Below are positions 10,392 to 20,191 of a DNA stretch of 20,286 nt, one piece after another. Made by a program: the position numbers and the translations under genes. Position 1 is the stretch's first letter. Each line of letters begins with the position of its first letter. The stretch spans positions 1 through 20,286 of the forward strand of contig KN817766.1 of NCBI GenBank assembly GCA_000827495.1. Reading direction: 5' to 3'. This stretch comes from Hypholoma sublateritium FD-334 SS-4 (Eukaryota > Basidiomycota > Agaricomycetes > Agaricales > Strophariaceae). Below the pieces are notes generated by a model that made no database searches, was not told the origin of the DNA, and saw only the letters and a program-made list of their open reading frames with translations.

Positions 10392-12001
10392 ATGCCCAAC
10401 GTTTGTCCCCTTCCCAATTCTCTTCGCTAAATATTCACCGATTGATTATCTTCCATGCATAGTTCCAGGAGTATCAGTTTCAATCTTTGCTGCGTGGGGC
10501 CGTCGGACCCATCAACTCTCTTCTATTCTCCGTTAACGGCAGTCTTCTTCTCGCTGGTGGTGAGTCGCGTAGATCAACGGTGTTTCGTTTTTCTTATTAT
10601 CTCTTAGGAGACGACGCCAAAGTTAAAATTTGGAATACTACCACCTGTAAATTAGAAGGAGTCCTCGCTAACAGTGGTAAATGGGGCCAAATCACTTGCT
10701 TAACTTGGCTCTATATCGACAAGCCGATCGACAACAAGTCAGTCGCCCTTGCGGTGGGCACGGGCAGGGGTAATATTACACTTTGCCCCTTCATCCAAGG
10801 CCGCCCGGTATGTGGCAAATTCAGAGCCTTGGACCTTCCTCACGCTTTTTCATCAGACTATTTCGCAATCAAGGACATTTACTTCGTTCGACTTCAACGA
10901 TGCCGTTGAGGCGATGTCCTTCGACCGCATTAATTCCAGACTCGCTATCTCTTCTCACTCGGGCCAGATCAAAGTCGTAACCGTTAGTACCAACTGTAAG
11001 TTTCGGCGATAAATGTCTTTGCAAATATTGATATTTTCGCAGTGGGTTTGCAGCCCTTATGGCAAAGCAAAGTCGACGCCGCAATTCCTCGGGCTCTTTT
11101 TCTCCATGGAGCAAACAATTCATTACTTATGACGCTCTCTTTAGAGACGGGCGAATTGTACGTTTCTTGTTGCATGTCATCCGCTATTATTTCCTCAGTA
11201 CCTATTGCAGATGCTGTAGAGAGGCGGACAGTGGCTCCCGGCTATGGGCCAAACCACTGGAGGGCGCAATGTGAGTGTCATATGCCGATAATGAATATAA
11301 TCGCAGACCATGTTTTAGTGGCAACGCAGCCCTCTCTTCGGATCAGAGCACCCTGATTATTGACAATCTATCGAATCAATGTTTTGATATATACACGGTT
11401 CCTTCTTGCCTTCGAAAAATGGCGCCGTTAGTCTTCTCGTCGACGCTATGCTTTCCGAAGCAGTGTATGTTCTCTGACGGGGACAAAGTGGCCATATGCG
11501 GCAGCACCACGAACAAAGTCTATGTGGTCGACGTGACGTCTAGTGATATCATACAGACTCTCATAGGAGGCGATGGCGAGTGACTTGTTGTTTCCGTTTA
11601 GAATTTCCTAATCCGCCTCATCAGAACACGATATGCTACAAACAGTGGCTGCCACGCCAGGTAACCGTAGCGGCGCCTACGTTGCAGGCGGCTCGACGAA
11701 TGGGGATGTTTTTTTGTGGAAACAAAAGGTGGGTGCTGCCATTTACTGCATATCTCACTGTGTCGACCTTCTCCAGGACGACGAGGGCGATGAAGAAGAC
11801 ATCTCTTCGCTTTCGATGGCTCAGAAAACGCCAGCGAGCCAGCCAGTGAAACATATTAGAAGCTTTATCAATATGAACTTTTTGCAATCCGCGCTACTCG
11901 GCGTCCTTGCGTGGCTCGTCTTAATTTTCTGTTTTCCTCGGGGTGTACGTGCCATGTGCCATTCATATGATGCGCCACTGATCCGCAAAGCAGCTCCCTG
12001 A
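10392..12001 (+). CDS. WD40-repeat protein with C-terminal membrane anchor
   Basis: Nine exons: 10392-10400, 10463-10559, 10608-10807, 10857-10995, 11043-11157, 11211-11270, 11319-11575, 11625-11728 and 11777-12001. Phases agree at every join and give 401 residues. Blade-like units follow one another: SLLFSVNGSLLLAGGDDAKV, SVALAVGTGRGNITL, AMSFDRINSRLAISSHSGQI, NAALSSDQSTLIIDNL, CMFSDGDKVAICGST and YVAGGSTNGDVFLW. This suggests one seven-bladed beta-propeller of the divergent kind common in Agaricomycetes. After an acidic linker, residues about 361-380 (NFLQSALLGVLAWLVLIFCF) form a single membrane helix, predicting a tail-anchored protein with the propeller in the cytosol. The intron at 11576-11624 is GC-AG (GCGAGT..CATCAG, with CTAAT branch site). 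The last intron (11729-11776) is a multiple of three, so it could be retained without breaking the frame. The nine-base first exon and its GTTTGT donor are the weakest part. Propellers usually bind other proteins; no specific partner can be inferred. Confidence 0.8.
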
Positions 12002-13480
12002 AACGATTCTTGCTGGCATTGATTCCCGGGTTCAACATCTACGTGAAATTGTTGGGTGATCCAGTGCGAGTCATCTTTCGACCACGTATACAAGTTACGG
12101 ACGTTTATGAACATTTCTTTACTTTTATCACACTGTACCATATTATATCTCTCATGTTATTCCATTTGTACTATCAGCGCCAATGACGAAAAGCATTTGA
12201 CGCTCGACGCAACCGCTACGGAAGTGAAAACCGTGGATTTGTCTGCGCTACATGTATGCTAAGCGCGTTAAGTCAGTTCGGCAGCCCCACCTACCCCGAT
12301 GGATTACCTGGCTGCCTGTTTTGAAGTTCGCGAGGCGGGACGATGAGTAGGAGGCGAGACACGACGATGTTGACGCAATGTTGACGCGTAGCGGCGATGC
12401 GGCAACGCTGCGCCGCGATTAAATATTTATCAGCCACATCAATACGAGAATACGATTTGTATTCTCTATCCGTAGTTTTCCGAACGGAACCCTGCCTTTC
12501 CAAATCTTAATGAGAGAATTATATTGACATATGCACATATATTCACAAGATCGGCCTCGCTTTGCTGCGGCAAAGACTGGACAAACCCAAGCCAGCCAGC
12601 TGCGAAACCCAAGCAGACCAGGTTTGAGTTATGTCAGATTTGTTATGAAAGCGCTCGCAAAATTCAGGTCGGCGACCGGTTGTCTATAATTGCCGACACC
12701 CGCGGGGTCGAAAGTTCGCCTGGTTTCGGCCACGTCGCTTGGCTTATCACACGCTTTCCTTCTTTTCCTTGAACCGCCATCAGTGAATGAATCTTGATGC
12801 GTCAAATATGACACAGGCCTCTGCCCACAATTTACAGCTCAAAGGTATTTACTAGGCAAAGGCTAGTCCAGCATACAGGTCGTGGAAGAAATCGTGGCAG
12901 AGAAGATCGCTCTTATATTCTTGCTGCGTTATTCGTTGGCCAAGGCGTACTCAGATAGGCAGGGCAAGAAGCGTCTCAGCCCGAAAGAGCAACTTGCGGT
13001 GAACTTTCTACTATTTGTTCGCCGTAGATATACTTACTTAGATTGTCAGAGAATCGAGAACGTCAAGCAGGGTGAATACAATGTTTTGGTGCTCTTGCAG
13101 TTGGTGACGAAGCTTTGGATATTGGCGACCTTGACGTGATGATATTTGTGACGATACAGATAAAGTCCCAACTCGCATGGTACGCAACTTCTTAGATCTC
13201 GGCATTTCTCTCACTTATCTGAAGATTCAAAGATTCGGGTGGTCTGGTCAGGCCGACCACCCGGCGCAAGGCGCACGCGGGCAGGGAGACGAGGGCTTCT
13301 TGGACGCTGACGCTCGTCGAAGAGGCGCGCAAACTTTCGACTGACACGCGCGTGCGCGAATGCGAAAGGCGCGCTCGCGCGACTCGCCAGTGCGGTGCGG
13401 CGCTGCAAGGCGGAGTGTAGCCACTGACCGGGTAGGAGCTGCGCTAAATGTTGAGAAACGGAACTTACCGCCTCATCCTG
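12002..13480. other. Intergenic, with a GC-rich block at the right end
   Basis: An open frame at 12882-13139 (+) encodes a basic, leucine-rich stretch (AVNFLLFVRRRYTYLD) but has no recognisable family or splice partners, so I do not call it. From about 13235 to 13440 the sequence is strongly GC-rich with many CpG steps and GCGCGC-type runs, unlike the AT-leaning DNA on either side. It abuts the left arm of the inverted repeat at 13481. Confidence 0.45.
12712..12780. repeat. Possible decayed third copy of the dispersed repeat end
   Basis: The stretch shares CGAAAGTTCGC, a following GGTTT, and an ACGC-TTCC..TT..GA-CC-CCAT end with the downstream blocks of the copies at 3872-4222 and 9362-10067, in the same order and spacing. 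Similarity is modest and judged by eye. Confidence 0.35.
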
Positions 13481-13575
13481 AGAGGCTCCATGCTTCAACC
13501 TTTTCTCCGAAAGCTCAATCTTTCTTTCTTTCTTGCCAGTCTGCAATACATGTAAAATTCAGACCATATCACGAC
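13481..13575 (+). repeat. Left arm of a perfect 95-base inverted repeat
   Basis: Each base matches the reverse complement of 20192-20286. The arm contains a TTTCTTTCTTTCTTGCCAG pyrimidine tract ending in AG (13539), a strong candidate intron acceptor. Similarity stops abruptly at 13575/13576, seven bases before the ATG at 13582. On the other side the repeat may extend beyond what is visible, because the right arm is cut by the window end. Complete identity implies a recent duplication or gene conversion. Confidence 0.95.
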
Positions 13576-13581
13576 AATCCC

Positions 13582-15394
13582 ATGCCTCAGTCAAAGGCCG
13601 AATGGACTACCGTCCATAAGCTTATCTTTCGTCTAAAACAACCCCTCCCTGAGACCGAAAAGGAAATCAAGAAGCTGTTTGATGAGATGGGATCGCCGAA
13701 ATCCTCCATTCACGTTTCCGCATTTCTCTACGTTCTTCGCGGACTTGGACAACTTGATCTGGCCACGCAAAGGATTTCAAAAAAAGAGGCGGCTCAGATC
13801 CTCCAGAAATGGGTGAGCTAAGCAGGATATCTTCTCGATAGATTTTATAATGCTGATAACTATGATTAGCGTTTATCTCTGGAAGACACTTTACCAGGAG
13901 ACATTCCTTTCATTCCGGAACCTGGACCCGATGCAGAGGATTCACTTAACAGTGAGCGCGGCAACATCTTTACTGCAGAAGAAATGCAGGAAATATGGGA
14001 TGACCTGGAACAAGTTATCAAGCCTTCCTGGGTCTCATCGGTGCCGTCGAAGATCTCTTCCATATGCCCAAAAGTTAAATCAGACCAGTGGAGATCATTC
14101 AGATGTCTCTATTTACCAGTGACACTGATCCGATTATGGTCCAACTTGAACACGAATGACAAATACAACAAAGATCGTCGACAGCTCCTCCATCTTACTA
14201 TGCTACTCTGCTCAGCAATTGCCATTGCTACATCGCGTACAACATCTGAGTCCAATTCGAAGCAGTTTCTCTTGCACATGATGCAGTATCGTCAAGAATT
14301 GGCCCGCCTTTTTCCACGCTACACATGCGTTCCTAATCATCATATGGCGTTTCATATTACCGAACTTCTACTCCTGTATGGCCCTGTCCATGGATGGTGG
14401 ACATTCCCGTTTGAACGAATGATTGGTATGCTTCAGCGTTTCAGGACAAATTATAAACAAGGTACTTTACTTTTCCGATGCTAATTCTTCTGTCTAATCG
14501 TGCTTTTCTTCAAAAGGTGAATATGAAATAACCATCGCGCGATCATGGTCAAGATCGTCCAACTTCCGTGCATTCTTCTCCAAATCAACATGCCCGACTG
14601 CCATTGAAATGTGCTATGATATGTTTGTAACTCTGGCCCAGCCTCAGGGTCGCAACAGTTTCTCTCTAAACATGTCTATCATTGATTCAGATATTTTGGA
14701 CGACGAAGACAATGATAATGATCCGGCAGAGGATAGCGAGACAGAATTCGATACATTGGATGTCAAGTCCAAATCCATTCCAGCAAATATTTTGGCCGCT
14801 TTTAGTAAAGCATACCCCGACTTGGCCAATGGTATTCCTCGCTCGGCAAAGATTGTCAATCGGATCACAGTAGGAGGCATCTCGTACGCGACACGTGCGG
14901 TTCACGAAGGCAATAGTGGAATAATCAAGAAATCCCGGAGCATCCCCTACAGCATCGAACATATTCTCGAATTTCCAATGACCCGAGACAATGGGAATCC
15001 GTTCCATGGCGTCTGGTTCGTTGGTAGACGCTACCAAGAAGCGAAGCTAATTGAAAACGACCCGTACCTCCGGTATCCGCTCTTAAGAGCGAAACTATGG
15101 GGGTCCGATTTGGCTCACGCCTTTGAAATAGTTCCGCTATCGGACATTGGTGGTCATTTTGCAAAGCATGTCATGACCTGGGAAGATCAAAAAGTAGCAG
15201 TAATTGTGTCTTTGGCTCGTGAAAGATCTGTTCATTGCAAAATATATAGATGTAACCTTTCTGCGACTTCGAGTTTTGCACGAGCGGGTCACCTCCGCCG
15301 GGCGACGGCCGTCAGTATAGCGAGAAGCTGTCCTTGTCCAGCATGTCGTAGGAACATCCGAGTCGACAGTGAATGTCAGCTCAATATTGAATAA
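13582..15394 (+). pseudogene. Tnp2-type (CACTA) transposase, C-terminal part with DUF4218
   Basis: Three exons: 13582-13812, 13870-14461 and 14517-15394, with introns of 57 and 55 bases (GTGAGC..GATTAG, GTACTT..AAAAG). They read about 566 residues without a stop. The reading could instead begin at the splice acceptor at 13539/13540, so the true 5' end is open. The family is recognised from KWRLSLEDTLPGDIPFIPEP, SDQWRSFRCLYLPVTLIRLW, CVPNHHMAFHITELL and YGPVHGWWTFPFERMIGMLQ (the DUF4218 core, residues about 230-265). The end of the family, around GGHFAKHVMTWEDQKVAVI, is also present. In intact elements a tnp2 catalytic (DDE) domain precedes this part; it is absent here. The last 50 or so residues after about 15230 look unrelated to the family and are probably read-through. 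It is either a truncated element or a retained fragment; the unbroken frames suggest it is young. Confidence 0.75.
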
Positions 15395-15422
15395 GCACCT
15401 TCTCTTGAACGTCCTATTCTAA

Positions 15423-15800
15423 TTGATCTATTATAACCAGGCCTTGAAACATGCAACTCTTTTCTTTCCACACGAAATGCCAAACCTCGCCCAAGTAATT
15501 CCAGTAATGGATGAAATTGATGACCGTCTGACTGCTCAAGCCAACAACGAATATTCTCTGGCCATCCGTGCACCACTTGGCCTTGCAAAAAAGACCCTCA
15601 ATCGTTATTACTCTTGTACTGATGAATCTGAGGCGTACCGTATTGTGAGCGAGTTCATTTTATCTTGATGTATATTTCACTAATATTGTACATCAATAGT
15701 TCTTCACCCGAAATATATGTTAAATTACTTCAAGACCGCATACCGCGACAGGGACAAGGATAATGATGTTTCCGAACAGGAGGAAAGCGAGGCTCCTAAG
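15423..15800 (+). pseudogene. hAT-superfamily transposase fragment
   Basis: Residues NQALKHATLFF, NLAQVIPVMDEID, IRAPLGLAKKTLNRYYSCTD and EAYRI match the C-terminal half of basidiomycete hAT transposases. They are followed, after a gap, by LHPKYMLNYFKTAYRDRDK at about 15702-15760. The gap (15649-15700) has intron-like ends, GTGAGC..AATAG, but splicing there leaves the two parts one base out of frame, so the coding sequence is broken. The N-terminal BED zinc finger, the catalytic region upstream and the dimerisation region downstream are not seen. It lies just 28 bases after the Tnp2 frame ends, so two transposon classes are directly juxtaposed. Confidence 0.72.
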
Positions 15801-16784
15801 GTGCGTACATGTTCTATTCATATCGAGCTTTTCTGATATCAGACTTAGCTGCCATCGAAGAAGAACAAAAAATGCCGGTCAATATATCCGACACGCTCCT
15901 GCAATCTGACACCTCATAATTAAACGGCAACGAGCTTGATAGATACTTGGCCACCGGAACTGAAAAGGTTGAGAATGCCCTTCATTGGTGGACTCCTACG
16001 TGTCGGTAACTGGAGCTTACGTGGTGATACACATGACTCGTATGTCCTCGCAGTCTCGCGCTTACCAGATGTTGAAGGAGATGTGGGTGTCGACTTCGAG
16101 GATGGGTGCGATAAAATCAAATTATAGCAAAGTGTATATGTGAAATACATGCCTGTTTCTATTCCACCCCACCGTTCGATCATGATAGCGAGCAGTGCAA
16201 TAGTGGCGTCGAGCGGCGTTGTCGGTTGTTGGCAGTCGATAACGGACGCCAGGGCAAGATGGCGGCGGTGAAATAGGCTGAGGTGGGGAATTCACGGACT
16301 GTGGGCGGTATGATAACGTCGGATCGCTGGTAATCGGTGGGGTGCATTGTCGCCATTGAGTCTAGCGGTGGTCGCGGCGTCAAGAGGCGACCTGGGGGTG
16401 TCGAATGTAGTCCCCAGTCGTTGGCAGTCGACAGCGCGCGACGAGCCGTTGTTGCTGGACAGCGGCGTGTGATGGCGGGGGTCGAGACAGCGGGGGAGTG
16501 ATCGTCGCGCCCTTTTCTTAGTGATCAATCACAGATACTGAGACCCGGTAGTCGATGGCGGCGTTGAGAGAGGCCCGAGGTGCACCACTTGGCGGTGTCT
16601 GATCGATCCAGGACGACGCCTGGAGGAGCGTTGCCGCGCGTTTAGAGGTCAATGGTTGACGATTCATGACACACTCCAGTATCGTACTGTACATTGAAGT
16701 ATTATCATTTGCATTGCTCAGAAAATTTTCAGTAATATGATAATATATACATCAAACAATATAGTATGCATACATCAAACCGGT
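15801..16784. other. Non-coding, including a G-skewed tract
   Basis: No gene recognised. About 16190-16650 has strong strand asymmetry, with many G runs and few C runs on the plus strand (for example GCGGGGGTCGAGACAGCGG near 16475). A short sequence, GTTGGCAGTCGA, recurs at about 16228 and 16420. After 16680 the sequence becomes AT-rich, with an ATACATCAAAC direct repeat near 16750 and 16770. Confidence 0.45.
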
Positions 16785-17006
16785 TTAGTAGCGGGGATTA
16801 TTCTTCCTATATGTCTCTCGCAAGCTATTCATGAGATTCTTGTTCAAAAATTTTTTGTCCTTCGTTTCGGTAACAGTACAGAGATAATCAGGGCTTATTG
16901 ACACCTGTTCCCCTGTTAGGTTGTCTGTAGCTCCTTCTATCGGCTGGACAATAGCCAAAATCATCAATGTTCCAGAAGCTCCATGCTGATGGTGAATACG
17001 CCTTGC
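16785..17006 (-). pseudogene. Post-stop remnant of the Spt5-like gene
   Basis: Directly after the TAA that ends the Spt5-like frame, the same frame stays open for 73 codons to the next stop at 16785. Its first residues, ARRIHHQHG, resemble the arginine-arginine-isoleucine-histidine-histidine segment that I recall following HCGK in related basidiomycete proteins. The rest (LMILAIVQPIEG..) is not distinctive. I read this as the original C-terminus, now untranslated. Confidence 0.6.
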
Positions 17007-19386
17007 TTATTTTCCGCAGTGCTCTCCTCGAATAAAGACGAGTAGCCCGTTGTCATGAGTTGGGCTCGGGTATTTGGGGGTAACCCATTCGGGTTCAAGG
17101 AAATAAAATGTGCCGTTCTTCAGATGGCGTATTGCCATACCATACTGTCCCCGTAGTCCGTCCATTAGATGAATTGATGCAGTCAATTCCTTGTTCTTGT
17201 ATTTGGGGCTGTTGTTGACAATAACATTTACTTCCAAATTTGCTAGGGATGGGTTGAGCAGAACATGAGAAAGGGGTTTGCCTGCAGGCGCTTGTAAAGG
17301 TGACTGTAGAGTAGATGGGGTTGTCCATAACGGGGTACCGATTGAGTCCGATACTGGAATTGGACTCTGGCAAGGCCACGCTGACGTCGAGCAGGAAGGC
17401 GTTGGTATGGGCGTAGCGCCACCTGAAGATTCGACGACGGGAGGGCTAATATACTCCAATGCAAAGCGTTTCCGATGGTTGTTGGATTGATCGGAGGCAT
17501 CAAGTTGAAGTCCCGTTCTACATAATCATTCTCTCAGTTGATACTCTCGGCGGCGATTCGTGATATTAATGCTTACAATTCCTCCGCTACATGATCACAG
17601 TCGACGGTAATTTTTCTGAAGGGCGCGTGTGGATTGAACCGTGTAAGCTGCACAACAAGTGCGAGTCCTGTGGAAGTTTTCTGATTGAGCAGTACATCGA
17701 GGATTTCCCCTGTTTCTCCCTTCCGCGGATGTCCAGATTTCGATATGATAATAGCTTTCCCGCACCAAGGATGCCGTATATGTTTTGCAAGTGGCTCATG
17801 GAAAGTTGTCGGTTGAAAGGCAAATTGAAAGGGTTTTTCAGTAGCACGGAGGCAGTTGACATGAAAATCAATCAGCTACAAAACATGTCAAATCAATAGC
17901 TCTATATGTGATGTACTGAACTCACTTTAACGTCTTTGGGAGAAGGGACATGTCCTCCCATTTGGTCATTATCCACTATTTCATCGGCACAGCAAACCAC
18001 AGCGATTTCATCTTTGAGTTCGACAACCCATCCTTTGTTACCCCGAGGATCTCCGTCTGTTGCGGAGACGAAATCACCAACGTTGAACGCCTTCCGTATA
18101 TCCATCCAAGGGAAATGAAATATGCCTTCTTCAGCAATATCAACTGCAGCATAATCTATACCCATAGATTTCAATACCCCGGTTTTACAAGAAGGCCGAA
18201 TGATAACTCTATCTTCTTCCACGAAGGTCCATTCCGAAGGGCGAGGCATAGATGCTACATCGACGTTTGGATGCTTGCTCAAGATGAACATTGTAAAGTG
18301 ACCCCATGGAATGTCCTGCACTGCAGAACTGATTGAATGATAGTCGTATGTTTTGACAACAAGCCCACTGACAAAGCGCAGACGTCCTAGTGTGTACGAA
18401 TTATCTTGTTGGCGCGGGATATTTACTGATAGGGCTGCCTCGTAATCGACCGGATCGAACAACTTTGGGGTGATTTTCATGGTAGAGGCCTTCCGTTTGT
18501 GTTTGTTGGCTTGCGGGCGGGAAGCCAATCTAGGTACCAGAAGAAGATCAATGCCCCAGCTATGTGTCGCCGCCACCAAACCTATGTCTCCTTTGTATAA
18601 ACCCTTCTTGACTTGAACCCATTTTCCGGCTTCGACCATAGTGTCTACACTTATCATGCGTAAGAGTCCCAGCTGGTCCTCTGGATTGATCCTGTTGCGC
18701 AATACTCCTTGTTTTGTGCGGAGTATACCTGGGATCCTGGACAGAAGACGAACGAGGCCGTTGTTCATGTCACATTCCAAGTATACACACCCTCGTATAG
18801 AGCCGCGAGTGAAAGCCGAGCGTAGCTGATGTTCTTGGCACACAAGTAGTAGCAGGGACGATAGAACAATTTCTTCAGATCCAATCTATGTAAAGGTAAG
18901 AACGCCGTCATTGGCAAATGAACCACTCCCGACATACCGTGCAGGACACTCTCCACAGTGGAAAATCATCGGCATCGGGTTGGAAAGCTAGGTGCTGATC
19001 GGTGTACGTATGACGAGCATCCAGGTCACTCGAACTGGAACCCTCTGCAGCGTTGAGATGTGCCCTTGACAGAAGATCTTCGAAAAAGGTATCAGCGCCC
19101 TCGTCGTTCTCATAATCCTGCTGTGACCGGTAGAACATATCTTCGTCATCATCGGCTGTAGTGTCAATGAAAGGATCTTGAAGGAGACTGTTGAACTCCA
19201 CATTCCATTGTTCCATTGGATGACACGTATTGCTCACCTAAAAGGTCGCTTTCGTCATCTTCGTCCGTACTGTTTTCGTCGGATGCTCTTGCTTCGATAT
19301 CTAAGAATTGACGAGCGCCCAAAGCTTTCTAAAGTGCTCGTTCAGAAAGGTAGTTCATCAGAAAGCTTTTAACGTACGCGTTTCAT
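17007..19386 (-). CDS. Spt5-like NGN/KOW protein, probably truncated by a stop
   Basis: Six exons: 19386-19378, 19328-19238, 19176-18938, 18885-17926, 17875-17577 and 17517-17007. Introns are 49, 61, 52, 50 and 59 bases, all GT-AG with matching phases, giving 702 residues. The N-terminus is acidic (ENSTDEDDESDLLDPFIDTT). An NGN-like domain follows at about 103-190 (PLWRVSCTIG, then CQEHQLRSAFTRGSIRG). Several KOW units come next: KWVQVKKGLYKGDIGLVAA (about 202), EDRVIIRPSCKTGVLKS, GDFVSATDGDPRGNKGWVVE, KSGHPRKGETGEILDVLL and NSPKYKNKELTAS. Spt5 binds RNA polymerase II and promotes elongation; many Agaricomycetes carry expanded Spt5-like families whose role is unknown. The frame ends at TAA in HCGK-stop, yet similarity continues beyond it (16785-17006). 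The gene lies inside a transposon-rich segment bounded by a perfect inverted repeat. Confidence 0.82.
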
Positions 19387-19494
19387 TTCGTTCGCCAGTC
19401 CTCCACTTGAAAATGGAGCGACGTTGGTCGGTCCAATGATTTGAACCGAGTGAGATAGCGAACTCTCTGGCTTGGATTCTGTGAAATATCTGCA

Positions 19495-19507
19495 CTATAT
19501 ATAAATT
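19495..19507 (-). promoter_or_regulatory. TATA-like element of the Spt5-like gene
   Basis: On the minus strand the stretch reads AATTTATATATAG, about 110 bases upstream of the proposed ATG at 19386. Spacing and composition fit a TATA box, but AT-rich fungal spacers often contain such runs by chance. Confidence 0.35.
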
Positions 19508-20191
19508 CCGATATGATGGGAAGGGAAAGAGAAATCGTGAGAAAGCGTTTGATCCCAACAAATAATCTATTTGACCCGAAGTGGCAGCTATTATGATTTT
19601 TCCGAAGTGCCCGCAGTAGTCGCATTTAAGTCGCCTTGTCGCATTTCCGAACGCCCATCAAAAGAGTGCATACATTCTATTCGGTGTAACATAAAAATAA
19701 GTATTGAATAAGAATTTGAATGTACTCACTGGGCGTAGCAAGTACATTTACTACTGCTGATTATAGTGATCCGACAAACAGACGAAGCGTAAACGTTAAA
19801 CTTAAGAGTACAGCGCAGGTGCCATCACTTTATAGAGCGGCCCAGTCTATCCGTATACGTAGCTACAGAGATGATTCATAAAATCTTGGTATATGGTATA
19901 TAGTATTTATATTCCCGTCAACTTCAGATTAGCTGGTTTTCAAGCGAATATATTGGTAGTGAAATTGACAAAAAATCACAGGGTGTATTCATCAATGACC
20001 TTGTACAATACCTAGGGTCTTCAACATCGAAAGCGTACAAAGACAGCCATTCCTAGGAGGAGTCAGTGTCCGATATTGGTGACTCTGAGGTAGACAAACA
20101 CGCGTCAAGACAAATTTGTAACGCCTACCTCGGTGCCAGAAATGATCTATCGGAAAGCCTTTGCAAACTTGTCGTAATCGGTCCAAATCTG
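19508..20191. other. Intergenic, no recognised gene
   Basis: This is AT-rich sequence between the Spt5-like promoter and the right arm of the inverted repeat. On the minus strand, 20227-20129 could be an exon entered at the acceptor in the repeat arm. One frame reads CNTCKIQTISRPDLDRLRQV followed by a further cysteine, and a possible donor (GAG/GTAGGC) ends it at 20129. I do not recognise the protein and leave this as a possibility only. Confidence 0.35.

Noticed and set aside
11271..11306. 36-base intron ending at TCGCAG in the WD40 gene
   Set aside because: The acceptor 12 bases further on (TTTTAG at 11318) gives a normal 48-base intron and the family-like residues IGNAAL.
12882..13139. 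85-codon plus-strand frame with a basic leucine-rich stretch
   Set aside because: It has no ATG of its own in good context, no recognisable family and no compatible neighbouring exon.
13211..13546. 111-codon minus-strand frame
   Set aside because: It spans the GC-rich block and the inverted-repeat arm; long frames are expected by chance in GC-rich DNA, and the repeated part contains an apparent intron end on the other strand.
17278..18336. Plus-strand frames opposite the Spt5-like gene
   Set aside because: They are shadows of the minus-strand exons, which carry clear KOW and NGN motifs.
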